DNA from: Colletes latitarsis
Lineage: Eukaryota; Arthropoda; Insecta; Hymenoptera; Colletidae
NCBI RefSeq assembly: GCF_051014445.1
Contig: NW_027488368.1
Coordinates: forward strand, 23,658,001 to 23,722,000
DNA: 64,000 nt
Reading direction: 5' to 3'
The translations under genes were made by a program, and so were the position numbers. A model generated the notes under the pieces. That model was not told the DNA's origin. It made no database searches and saw only the letters and a list, made by a program, of their open reading frames with translations. Shown here piece after piece: positions 21,533 to 33,687 of the stretch (position 1 is the first letter of the stretch; every line of letters begins with the position of its first letter).

Positions 21533-24500
21533 ATGCGTCATCTTCTAAAATATTGAGCGAAACCAGGTTTAATTGACTGTTTCAGTGTGGTCCCACATTA
21601 CTACGTGATCCAAACCAGAAAAAACCCAGCATCCGTTCACCAAGTATGTGAACAATGCGAAAGTATGAGTCTGATGGGTGAAAATCCCAGGCCAAACCTA
21701 GACCTAACATGCGTTATCCTCAAAAATATTGATCGAAACCTGGTTTAATCGACTGTTTCAGTGTTGTACTTCATTACTACGTGATGTAATCCAGAAAAAG
21801 CCCAGGATCTACCCATCAAGTATGAGAAATATACGAAAGAATGAGCCTGATGAGAGCAAATCCCAGACCTAACCTAGACCTAACATGAATTATTCTCTAA
21901 AATATTGATCGAAACCAGGTTTAATTGACTGTTTCAGTGTGGTCCCACATTACTACGTGATCCAAACCAGAAAAAACCCAGCATCCGTTCAACAAGTATG
22001 TGAACAATGCGAAAGTATGAGTCTGATGGGTGAAAATCCCAGGCCAAACCTAGACCTAACATGCGTTATCCTCAAAATTATTGATCGAAACCTGGTTTAA
22101 TCGACTGTTTCAGTGTGGTACCACACTACTACGTGATGCAATCCAGAAAAAGCCCAGGATCTAGCCATCAAGTACGAGAAATATGCGAAAGAATGAGCCT
22201 GATGAGGGCACATCCTAGACCTAGCCCAGACCTAATTTGCGTTATCCTCTAAAATATTGATCAAAACCAGGTTTAATTGACTGTTTTAGTGTGGTACCAC
22301 ATTACTACGTGATGCAATCCAGAAAAAGCCCAGGATCTAGCCATCAAGTATGAGAAACATGCGAAAGAATGTGCCCGATGGGGGCAAATCCTCGACCTAA
22401 CCCAGACCTAACATGCGTTCTCCTCTAAAATATTGATCGCAACCAGGTTTAATAGACTGTTTCAGTGTGGTACCACACTACTACGTGATCCAAACCAGAA
22501 AAAACCCATGATCTGTTCAACAAGTATGTGAACAATGCGAAAGTATGAGTCTGATGAGTGAAAATCCCAGGCCAAACCTACACCTAACATGCGTTATCCT
22601 CAAAAATATTCATCGAAACCTGGTTTAATCGACTGTTTCAGTGTGGTACCACATTACTATGTGATCCAAACCAGAAAATAACCCAGGATCTGTTCAATGA
22701 GTATGTGAAGAGTGCGAAAATATGAGTCTGATGAGGGCAAATCCCAGACCTATACCAGACCTAACTTGCGTTGTCCTCTAAGATATTGATGGAAGCCAGG
22801 TTTAATTGACTGTTTCAGTGTTGTACTTCATTACTACGTGATGCAATCCAGAAAAAGCCCAGGATCTAGCCATCAAGTATGAGAAATATGCGAAAGAATC
22901 AGCCTGATGAGAGCAAATCCCAGACCTAACCTAGACCTAACATGAATTATTCTATAAAATATTGATCGAAACCAGGTTTAATTGACTGTTTCAGTGTGGT
23001 CCCACATTACTACGTGATCCAAACCAGAAAAAACCCAGGATCCGTTCAACAAGTATGTGAAGAATGCGAAAGTATGAGTCTGATGAGGGCAAATCCCAGG
23101 CCTAGCCCAGACCTAACTTGCGTTGTCCTCTAAGATATTGATGGAAACCAGGTTTAATTGACTGTTTCAGTGTTGTACTTCATTACTACGTGATGTAATC
23201 CAGAAAAAGCCCAGGATCTAGCCATCAAGTATGAGAAATATGCGAAAGAATGAGCCTGATGAGAGCAAATCCCAGACCTAACCTAGACCTAACATGAATT
23301 ATTCTCTAAAATATTGATCGAAACCAGGTTTAATTGACTGTTTCAGTGTGGTCCCACATTACTACGTGATCCAAACCAGAAAAAACCCAGCATCCGTTCA
23401 ACAAGTATGTGAACAATGCGAAAGTATGAGTCTGATGGGTGAAAATCCCAGGCCAAACCTAGACCTAACATGCGTTATCCTCAAAAATATTGATCGAAAC
23501 CTGGTTTAATCGACTGTTTCAGTGTGGTACCACACTACTACGTGATGCAATCCAGAAAAAGCCCAGGATCTAGCCATCAAGTACGAGAAATATGCGAAAG
23601 AATGAGCCTGATGAGGGCACATCCTAGACCTAGCCCAGACCTAATTTGCGTTATCCTCTAAAATATTGATCAAAACCAGGTTTAATTGACTGTTTTAGTG
23701 TGGTACCACATTACTACGTGATGCAATCCAGAAAAAGCCCAGGATCTAGCCATCAAGTATGAGAAACATGCGAAAGAATGTGCCCGATGGGGGCAAATCC
23801 TCGACCTATCCCAGACCTAACATGCGTTCTCCTCTAAAATATTGATCGCAACCAGGTTTAATAGACTGTTTCAGTGTGGTACCACACTACTACGTGATCC
23901 AAACCAGAAAAAACCCATGATCTGTTCAACAAGTATGTGAACAATGCGAAAGTATGAGTCTGATGAGTGAAAATCCCAGGCCAAACCTACACCTAACATG
24001 CGTTATCCTCAAAAATATTGATCGAAACCTGGTATAATCGACTGTTTCAGTGTGGTACCACATTACTATGTGATCCAAACCAGAAAATAACCCAGGATCT
24101 GTTCAACGAGTATGTGAAGAGTGCGAAAATATGAGTCTGATGAGGGCAAATGCCAGACCTATACCAGACCTAACTTGCGTTGTCCTCTAAGATATTGATG
24201 GAAGCCTGGTTTAATTGACTGTTTCAGTGTTGTACTTCATTACTACGTGATGCAATCCAGAAAAAGCCCAGGATCTAGCCATCAAGTATGAGAAATATGC
24301 GAAAGAATCAGCCTGATGAGAGCAAATCCCAGACCTAACCTAGACCTAACATGAATTATTCTGTAAAATATTGATCGAAACCAGGTTTAATTGACTGTTT
24401 CAGTGTGGTCCCACATTACTACGTGATCCAAACCAGAAAAAACCCAGGATCCGTTCAACAAGTATGTGAAGAATGCGAAAGTATGAGTCTGATGAGGGCA

Positions 24501-24702
24501 AATCCCAGGCCTAGCCCAGACCTAACTTGCGTTGTCCTCTAAGATATTGATGGAAACCAGGTTTAATTGACTGTTTCAGTGTTGTACTTCATTACTACGT
24601 GATGTAATCCAGAAAAAGCCCAGGATCTAGCCATCAAGTATGAGAAATATGCGAAAGTATGAGCCTGATGAGGGCAAATCCCAGACCTATCCCAGACCCA
24701 AC
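21533..24702 (+). repeat. T block 1: two tandem 8-monomer HORs after T0-T1
   Basis: T0 and T1 are followed by two copies of the eight-class order T2-T3-T4-T5-T6-T7-T8-T9. The length is 18x176+2, the two extra bases coming from the two T6 (AAAATAACCC) monomers. T4 in both copies carries the rarer GCCCGATGGGGG variant. T9 ends in a U-type right end (CCCAGACCTATCCC). Confidence 0.9.
21885..23293 (+). repeat. Canonical 1409-bp T HOR unit
   Basis: The eight classes in order are: T2 (GAATTATTCTC, CAGCATCCG), T3 (AAGTACGAG, GGGCACATCC), T4 (GATCAAAACC, GAAACATGCG, GTGCCCGATG), T5 (GCGTTCTCC, CCCATGATC), T6 (177 bp, TACTATGTGATC), T7 (GTTGTCC, GATGGAAGCC), T8 (CCCAGGATCC, CCTAGCCCAG) and T9 (GATGTAATCC). 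The next unit, 23294-24702, has the same length and order. Confidence 0.9.
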
Positions 24703-25055
24703 TTTTGTTATCCTCTAAAATATTGATCGGAACCAGGTTTAATCGACTGTTTCTTTGTGGTACCACATTACTACGTGATCCAATCTAGAAATAGCCCAGG
24801 ATCTAGCCATGAAGTATGAGAAATATGCGAAAGTATGAGCCTGATGAGGGCAAATCCTAGACCTAACCCAGACCTAACTTGCGTTATCCTCTAAAATATT
24901 TACCAAGACCTGGTTTAATTGATTGTTTCAGTGTGGTACCACATTACTACGTGAACCAAACCAAAAAAAAACCCAGGATCCGTTCAGCAAGTATGTGAAG
25001 AATGCTAAAGTATGAGTCTGATGAGTGAAAATCTCAGGGCTAACCTAGACGTAAC
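24703..25055 (+). repeat. Two-monomer linker containing an exchange junction
   Basis: The left part up to about 24755 (TTTCTTTGTGG) matches 37034 onward at offset 12331. The right part from about 24760 matches 38148 onward at offset 13388. The offset change of 1057 bp equals six monomers plus one base, so six monomers present in the later copy are absent here. Confidence 0.8.
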
Positions 25056-26111
25056 ATGCGTTATCCTCTAAAATATTGATCCAAACCAGGTTTAGTGGAC
25101 AGTTTCAGGGTGGTACCACTTTACTACATGATCCAAAGCAGAAAAAACCCTCGATCAGGTCAACATGTATGTTAGAACTGCGAAAGTATGACCCTGATGA
25201 GGGCAAACCCCAGGCCTAACCTAGACCTAACATGCGTTATCCTCAAAAATATTGATCGAAACCTGGTTTAATCGCCTGTTTCAGTGTGGTACCACACTAC
25301 TACGTGATGCAATCCAGAAGAAGCCCAGGATCTAGCCATCAAGTATGAGAAATATGCGAAGGAATGAGCCTGATGAGAGCAAATCCCAGACCTAACCCAG
25401 ACCTAACATGAATTATTCTCTAAAATATTGATCGAAACCAGGTTTGATTGACTGTTTCAGTGTGGTACCACATTACTACGTGATCCAATCCAGAAATAGC
25501 TCAGGATCCAGCCATGAAGTATGAGAAATATGCGAAAGTATGAGCCTGATGAGGGCAAATCCTAGACCTAACCCAGACCTAACATGCGTTATCCTCTAAA
25601 ATATTTATCAAGACCAGGTTTAATTGATTGTTTCAGTGTGGTACCACATTACCACGTGATCCACACCAGAAAAAACCCAAGATCCGTTCAACAAGTATGT
25701 GAAGAATGCGAAAGTATGAGTCTGATGAGTGAAAATCCCAGGCCTAACCTAGACCAAACATGCGTTATCCTCAAAAATATTGATCGAAACCTGGTTTAAT
25801 CGCCTGTTTCAGTGTGGTACCACACTACTACGTGATGCAATCCAGAAAAAGCCCAGGATCTAGCCATCAAGTATGAGAAATATGCAAAAGAATGAGCCTG
25901 ATGTGGGCAAATCCTAGACCTATCCCAGACCTAACTTGCGTTATCCTCTAAAGTATTGATCGAAACCAGGTTTAATTGACCGTTTTTGTGTGGTACCACT
26001 TTACTACGTGATCCAAAGCAGAAAAAACCCTCGATCAGGTCAACATGCATGTTAAAACTGCGAAAGTGTGCCCCTGATGAGGGCAAATCCCAGGCCTAAC
26101 CTAGACCTAAC
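25056..26111 (+). repeat. HOR cassette V, copy 4 (6 monomers, 1056 bp)
   Basis: The CCCTCG markers are at 25148 and 26028 (880 bp apart). V3 carries ACCACGTGATCC, creating a CACGTG hexamer; this variant is shared only with copies 6 and 7. It belongs to the direct repeat 24760-26815 / 38148-40203. Confidence 0.9.
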
Positions 26112-27496
26112 ATGCGTTATCCTCAAAAATATTGATCGAAACCTGGTTTAATCGCCTGTTTCAGTGTGGTACCACACTACTACGTGATGCAATCCAGAAA
26201 AAGCCCAGGATCTAGCCATCAAGTATGAGAAATATGCGAAAGAATGAGCCTGATGAGCGCAAACCCCAGACCTAAGCCAGACCTAACATGCGTTATCCTC
26301 TAAAATATTGATCGAAACCTGGTTTAATCGACTGTTTCAGTGTGGTACCACACTACTACGTGATGCAATCCAGAAAAAGCCCAGGATCTAGCCATCAAGT
26401 GTGAGAAATATGCGAAAGAATGAGCCTGATGAGGGCACATCCTAGACCTATCCCAGACCTAATTTGCGTTATCCTCTAAAATATTGATCGAAACCAGGTT
26501 TAATTGACTGTTTTAGTGTGGTACCACATTACTACGTGATCCAATCCAGAAATAGCCCAGGTTCTATACATGAAGTATGAGAAATATGCGAAAGAATGAG
26601 TCTGATGAGGGCAAATCCTAGACCTAACCCAGACCTAACATGCGTTATCCTCTAAAATATTTATCAAGACCTGGTTTAATTGATTGTTTCAGTGTTGTAC
26701 CACGTTACTACGTGAACCAAACCAGAAAACACCCAGGATCCGTTCAACAAGTATCTGAAGAATGCGAAAGTATGAGTGTGATGAGTGAAAATCTCAGGAC
26801 CAACCTAGACCTAACATGCGTTATCCTCAAAAATATTGATCGAAACCTGGTTTAATCGACTGTTTCAGTGTTGTACTTCATTACTACGTGATGTAATCCA
26901 GAAAAAGCCCAGGATCTAGCCATCAAGTATGAGAAATATGCGAAAGAATGAGCCTGATGAGAGCAAATCCCAGACCAAACCTAGACCTAACATGAATTAT
27001 TCTCTAAAATATTGATCGAAACCAGGTTTAATTGACTGTTTCAGTGTGGTCCCACATTACTACGTGATCCAAACCAGAAAAAACGCAGCATCCGTTCAAC
27101 AAGTATGTGAACAATGCGAAAGTATGAGTCTGATGGGTGAAAATCCCAGGCCAAACCTAGACCTAACATGCGTTATCCTCAAAAATATTGATCGAAACCT
27201 GGTTTAATCGACTGTTTCAGTGTGGTACCACATTACTATGTGATCCAAACCAGAAAATAACCCAGGATCTGTTCAACGAGTATGTGAAGAGTGCGAAAAT
27301 ATGAGTCTGATGAGGGCAAATCCCAGACCTATCCCAGACCTAACTTGTGTTATCCTCTAAAATATTGATCGGAACCAGGTTTAATCGACTGTTTCTTTGT
27401 GGTACCACATTAGTACGTGATCCAAACCAGAAAAAACCCAGGAGCAGTTCAACAAGTATGTGAAAAACGCGAAAGTATGAGCCTGATGAGGGAGAA
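26112..27496 (+). repeat. Linker W copy 4, short T part and U monomers
   Basis: The order up to about 26815 equals that of 39500-40203. It then switches to CTCAAAAATATTG with a T1 right half (TTGTACTTCATT, GATGTAATCC), followed by T2, a T6-type 177-bp monomer and the U class (TTTCTTTGTGG, CCAGGAGCAG). T0 is absent. Confidence 0.75.
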
Positions 27497-28420
27497 TCCT
27501 AGACCTAACCCAGACCTAACATGCGTTATCCTCTAAAATATTTATCAAGACCAGGTTTAATTGATTGTTTCAGTGTGGTCCCACATTACTACGTGATCCA
27601 AACCAGAAAAAACCCAGGATCCGTTCAACAAGTATGTGAAGAATGCGAAAGTATGAGTCTGATGAGGGCAAATCCCAGGCCTAACCCAGACCTAACTTGC
27701 GTTGTCCTCTAAGATATTGTTGATGGAAACCAGGTTTAATTGACTGTTTCAGTGTTGTACTTCATTACTACGTGATGCAATCCAGAAAAAGCCCAGGATC
27801 TAGCCATCAAGTATGAGAAATATGCGAATGTATGAGTCTGATGAGGTCAAATCCCAGAACTATCCCAGACCTAACATGCGTTATCCTCTAAAATATTTAT
27901 CAAGACCAGGTTTAATTGATTGTTTCAGTGTGGTCCCACATTACTACGTGATCCAACCCAGAAAAAACCCAGGATCCGTTCAACAAGTATGTGAAGAATG
28001 CGAAAGTATGAGTCTGATGAGTGAAAATCCCAGACCTAACCTAGACCTATCATGAGTTATCCTCTAAAATATTGATCCAAACCAGGTTTAATGGACTGTT
28101 TCAGTGTGGTACCACTTTACTACGTGATCCAAAGCAGAAAAAATCCTCGATCAGGTCAACATGTATGTTAAACCTGCGAAAGTATGACCCTGATGAGGGC
28201 AAACCCCAGGCCTTACCTAGGCCTAACATGCGTTGTCCTCTAAAATATTGATGGAAACCAGGTTTAGTTGACTGTTTCAGTGTGGTACCACATTACTACG
28301 TGATCCAATCCAGAAATAGCCCAGGATCTAGCCATGAAGTATGAGAAATATGCGAAAGTATGAGCCTGACGGGGGCAAATCCTAGACCTAACCCAGACCT
28401 AACATGCGTTATCCTCTAAA
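27497..28420 (+). repeat. Five-monomer block duplicated at 62.4 kb
   Basis: It matches about 62370-63293 at offset 34873, including a 3-bp insertion (GATATTGTTGATGG), CTATCATGAGTTATCC, GCCTTACCTAGGCC and GACGGGGGC. Parts also recur at 29800-30190 (offset 2290) and 45113-45575 (offset 17613). Confidence 0.85.
27697..27875 (+). repeat. 179-bp monomer variant (GATATTGTTGATGG)
   Basis: A 3-bp insertion (TTG duplicated) occurs just after the monomer start. The same variant is found only at 29987-30165, 45310-45488 and 62570-62748. The preceding monomer, which ends GGCCTAACCCAGACC, is also shared by all four. Confidence 0.85.
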
Positions 28421-30871
28421 ATATTGTTCGAAACCTGGTTTAATCGACTGTTTCAGTGTGGTACCACACTACTACGTGATGCAATCCAGAAAAAGCCCAG
28501 GATCTAGCCATCAAGTGTGAGAAATATGCGAAAGAATGAGCCTGTTGAGGGCAAATCCTAGACCTAACCCAGACCTAACATGCGTTATCCTCTAAAATAT
28601 TGATCGAATCCTGGTTTAATCGACTGTTTCAGTGTGGTACCACACTACTACGTGATGCAATCCAGAAAAAGCCCAGGATCTAGCCATCAAGTATGAGAAA
28701 TATGCGAAAGAATGAGCCCGATGAGGGCAAATCCTCGTCCTAACCCAGACCTAACATGCGTTATCCTCTAAAATATTGATCGAAACCAGGTTTAATTGAC
28801 TGTTTCGGTGTGGTACCACATTACTACGTGATCCAATCCAGAAATAGCCCAGGATCTAGCCATGAAGTATGAGAAATATGCGAAAGTGTGAGCCTGAAGA
28901 GGGCGAATCCCAGACCTAACCTAGACCTAACATGCGTTATCCTCTAAAATATTTATCAAGACCAGGTTTAATTGAATGTTTCAGTGTGGTACCACATTAC
29001 TACATGATCCAATCCAGAAATAGCCCAGGATCTAGCCATGAAGTATGAGAAATATGCGAAAGAATGAGCCTGATGAGAGCAAATCCCAGACCTAACCTAG
29101 ACCTAACATGCGTTATCCTCTAAAATATTTATCAAGACCAGGTTTAATTGAATGTTTCAGTGTGGTACCACATTACTACATGATCCAATCCAGAAATAGC
29201 CCAGGATCTAGCCATCAAGTATGAGAAATATGCGAAAGAATGAGCCCGATGAGGGCAAATCCTCGACCTAACCCAGACCTAACATGCGTTATCCTCTAAA
29301 ATATTGATCGAAACCAGGTTTAATTGATTGTTTCAGTGTGGTCCCACATTACTACGTGATCCAAACCAGAAAAAACCCTGGATCCGTTAACAAGTATGTG
29401 AAGAATGCGAAAGTATGAGTCTGATGAGTGAAAATCCCAGGCCTAACCTAGACCTAACATGCGTTATCCTCAAAAATATTGATCCAAACCAGGTTTAGTG
29501 GACTGTTTCAGTGCGGCACCACTTTACTACGTGATCCAATCCAGAAATAGCCCAGGATCTAGCCATGAAGTATGAGAAATATGTGAAAGTATGAGCCTGT
29601 TGAGGGCAAATCCTAGACCTAACCCAGACCTAACATGCGTTATCCTCTAAAATATTGATCGAAGCCAGGTTTAATTGAATGTTTCAGTGTGGCACCACAT
29701 TACGACGTGATGCAATCCAGAAATAGCCCGGGATCTAGCCATCAAGTATGAGAAATATGCGAAAGAATGAGCCTGATGAGAGCAAATCCCAGACCTAACC
29801 TAGACCTAACATGCGTTATCCTCTAAAATATTTATCAAGACCAGGTTTAATTGATTGTTTCAGTGTGGTCCCACATTACTACGTGATCCAAACCAGAAAA
29901 AACCCAGGATCCGTTCAACAAGTATGTGAAGAATGCGAAAGTATGAGTCTGATGAGGGCAAATCCCAGGCCTAACCCAGACCTAACTTGCGTTGTCCTCT
30001 AAGATATTGTTGATGGAAACCAGGTTTAATTGACTGTTTCAGTGTTGTACTTCATTACTACGTGATGCAATCCAGAAAAAGCCCAGGATCTAGCCATCAA
30101 GTATGAGAAATATGCGAATGTATGAGTCTGATGAGGTCAAATCCCAGAACTATCCCAGACCTAACATGCGTTATCCTCTAAAATATTTATCAAGACCAGG
30201 TTTAATGGACTGTTTCAGTGTGGTACCACTTTACTACGTGATCAAAACCAGAAAATAACCCAGGATCTGTTCAACGAGTATGTGACGTGTGGGAAAGTTT
30301 GAGTCTGATGAGGGCAAATCCCAAACCAATCCCAGACCTAGCTTGCGTTATCCTCTAAAATATTGATCGAAACCAGGTTTAGTCGACTGTTTCAGTGTGG
30401 TAACACATTACTAGGTGATCCAAACCAGAAAAAACCCAGGATCAGTTCAACAAGTATGTGGAAAACGCGATAGTATGAGCCTGATGAGGGCGAATCCCAG
30501 ACCTATCTCAGACCTAACTTGCGTTATCCTCTAAAATATTGATCGAAACCAGGTTTAATTGACTGTTTCAGTGTGGCACCACATTACTACGTGATCCAAT
30601 CCAGAAATAGCCCAGGATCTAGCCATGAAGTATGAGAAATATGCGAAAGTATGAGCCTGATGAGGGCAAATCCAAGACCTAACCCAGACCTAACTTGCGT
30701 TATCCTCTAAAATAATTACCAAGACCTGGTTTAATTGATTGTTTCAGTGTGGTACCACATTACTACGTGAACCAAACCAAAAAAAAACCCAGGATCCGTT
30801 CAACAAGTATGTGAAGAATGCTAAAGTATGAGTCTGATGAGTGAAAATCTCAGGGCTAACCTAGACGTAAC
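28421..30871 (+). repeat. Linker block X (about 14 monomers) before V copy 5
   Basis: About 29040-29825 matches 45597-46382 (offset 16557), including a shared 1-bp deletion in GGATCCGTTAACAAG. About 29800-30190 repeats 27510-27900. From about 30200 it joins the long repeat shared with 46754 onward. Everything is satellite. Confidence 0.8.
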
Positions 30872-31927
30872 ATGCGTTATCCTCTAAAATATTGATCCAA
30901 ACCAGGTTTAGTGGACTGTTTCAGGGTGGTACCACTTTACTACATGATCCAAAGCAGAAAAAACCCTCGATCAGGTCAACATGTATGTTAGAACTGCGAA
31001 AGTATGACCCTGATGAGGGCAAACCCCAGGCCTAAGCTAGACCTAACATGCGTTATCCTCAAAAATATTGATCGAAACCTGGTTTAATCGCCTGTTTCAG
31101 TGTGGTACCACACTACTACGTGATGCAATCCAGAAGAATCCCAGGATCTAGCCATCAAGTATGAGAAATATGCGAAAGAATGAGCCTGATGAGAGCAAAT
31201 CCCAGACCTAACCCAGACCTAACATGAATTATTCTCTAAAATATTGATCGAAACCAGGTTTGATTGACTGTTTCAGTGTGGTACCACATTACTACGTGAT
31301 CCAATCCAGAAATAGCCCAGGATCCAGCCATCAAGTATGAGAAATATGCGAAAGTATGAGCCTGATGAGGGCAAATCCTAGACCTAACCCAGACCTAACA
31401 TGCGTTATCCTCTAAAATATTTATCAAGACCAGGTTTAATTGATTGTTTCAGTGTGGTACCACATTACTACGTGATCCACACCAGAAAAAACCCAAGATC
31501 CGTTCAACAAGTATGTGATGAATGCGAAAGTATGAGTCTGATGAGTGAAAATCCCAGGCCTAACCTAGACCTAACATGCGTTATCCTCAAAAATATTGAT
31601 CGAAACCTGGTTTAACCGCCTGTTTCAGTGTGGTACCACACTACTACGTGATGCAATCCAGAAAAAGCCCAGGATCTAGCCATCAAGTATGAGAAATATG
31701 CAAAAGAATGAGCCTGATGTGGGCAAATCCTAGACCTATCCCAGACCTAACTTGCGTTATCCTCTAAAATATTGATCGAAACCAGGTTTAATTGACTGTT
31801 TTAGTGTGGTACCACTTTACTACGTGATCCAAAGCAGACAAAACCCTCGATCAGGTCAACATGCATGTTAAAACTGCGAAAGTGTGCCCCTGATGAGGGC
31901 AAATCCCAGGCCTAACCTAGACCTAAC
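30872..31927 (+). repeat. HOR cassette V, copy 5 (6 monomers, 1056 bp)
   Basis: The CCCTCG markers are at 30964 and 31844 (880 bp). D carries CAGACAAAACCC, shared only with copy 8. It lies inside the 30.2-35.2 kb long repeat. Confidence 0.9.
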
Positions 31928-33687
31928 ATGCGTTATCCTGAAAAATATTGATCGAAACCTGGTTTAATCGCCTGTTTCAGTGTGGTACCACACTACTACG
32001 TGATGCAATCCAGAAAAAGCCCAGGATCTAGCCATCAAGTATGGGAAATATGCGAAAGAATGAGCCTGATGAGCGCAAACCCCAGACCTATACCAGACAT
32101 AACTTGCGTTATCCTCTAAAATATTGATCGAAACCAGGTTTAATTGACTGTTTCGGCGTGGTACCACATTACTACGTGATCCAATCCAGAAATAGCCCAG
32201 GATCTATACATGAAGTATAAGAAATATGCGAATGTATGAGCCTGATGAGGGCAAATCGTAGACCTAACCCAGACCTAACATGCGTTATCCTCTAAAATAT
32301 TGATCGAAACCAGGTTTAATTGACTGTTTCGGTGTGGTACCACATTACTACGTGATCCAATCCAGAAATAGCCCAGGTTCTATACATGAAGTATGAGAAA
32401 TATGCGAAAGAATGAGCCTGATGAGGGCAAATCCTAGACCTAACCCAGACCTAACATGCGTTATCCTCTAAAATATTTATCAAGACCTGGTTTAATTGAT
32501 TGTTTCAGTGTTGTACCACGTTACTACGTGAACCAAACCAGAAAAAACCCAGGATCCGTTCAACAAGTATGTGAAGAATGCGAAAGTATGAGTGTGATGA
32601 GTGAAAATCTCAGGGCCAACCTAGACCTAACATGCGTTATCCTCTAAAATATTGATCCAAACCAGGTTTAGTGGACTGTTTCAGTGCGGTACCACTTTAC
32701 TACGTGATCCAATCCAGAAATAGCCCAGGATCTAGCCATGAAGTATGAGAAATATGTGAAAGTATGAGCCTGTTGAGGGCAAATCCTAGACCTAAGCCAG
32801 ACCTAACATGCGTTATCCTCTAAAATATTGATCGAAACCTGGTTTAATCGACCGTTTCAGTGTGGTACCACACTACTACGTGATGCAATCCAGAAAAAGC
32901 CCAGGATCTAGCCATCAAGTGTGAGAAATATGCGAAAGAATGAGCCTGATTAGGGCACATCCTAGACCTATCCCAGACCTAATTTGCGTTATCCTCTAAA
33001 ATATTGATCGAAACCAGGTTTAATTGACTGTTTTAGTGTGGTACCACATTACTACGTGATGCAATCCAGAAAAAGCCCAGGATCTAGCCATCAAGTATGA
33101 GAAATATGCGAAAGAATGTGCCCGATGAGGGCAAATCCTCGACCTAACCCAGACCTAACATGCGTTATCCTCTAAAATATTGATCGAAACCAGGTTTAAT
33201 TGACTGTTTCGGTGTGGTACCACATTACTACGTGATCCAATCCAGAAATAGCCCAGGATCTAGCCATGAAGTATGAGAAATATGCGAAAGTATGAGCCTG
33301 ACGAGGGCAAATCCTAGACCTAACCCAGACCTCACATGCGTTATCCTCTAAAATATTTATCAAGACCAGGTTTAATTGATTGCTTCAGTGTGGTCCCACA
33401 TTACTACGTGATCCAAACCAGAAAAAACCCAGGATCCGTTCAACAAGTATGTGAAGAATGCGAAAGTATGAGTCTGATGAGTGAAACTCCCATGCCTAAC
33501 CTAGACCTAACATGCGTTATCCTCAAAAATATTGATCGAAACCAGGTTTAATTGACTGTTTTAGTGTGGTACCACATTACTACGTGATGCAATCCAGAAA
33601 AAGCCCAGGATCTAGCCATCAAGTATGAGAAATATGCGAAAGAATGTGCCCGATGAGGGCAAATCCTCGACCTAACCCAGACCTAAC
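31928..33687 (+). repeat. Linker W, copy 5 (10 monomers, 1760 bp)
   Basis: This is the longest W. It has the complete order GAGCGCAAACCCC, CTATACATGAAGTATAAG, TTCTATACATG, GTTACTACGTGAACC and GTGCGGTACCAC. It also contains a duplicated GTGCCCGATGAGGGC right half (about 33110 and about 33650) that W copy 8 lacks. Confidence 0.8.

Noticed and set aside
25640..25660. CACGTG (E-box/G-box) as a regulatory site
   Set aside because: It arises from one substitution in V3 of three related cassette copies and in a few T-related monomers. It is inherited by duplication, with no gene nearby.
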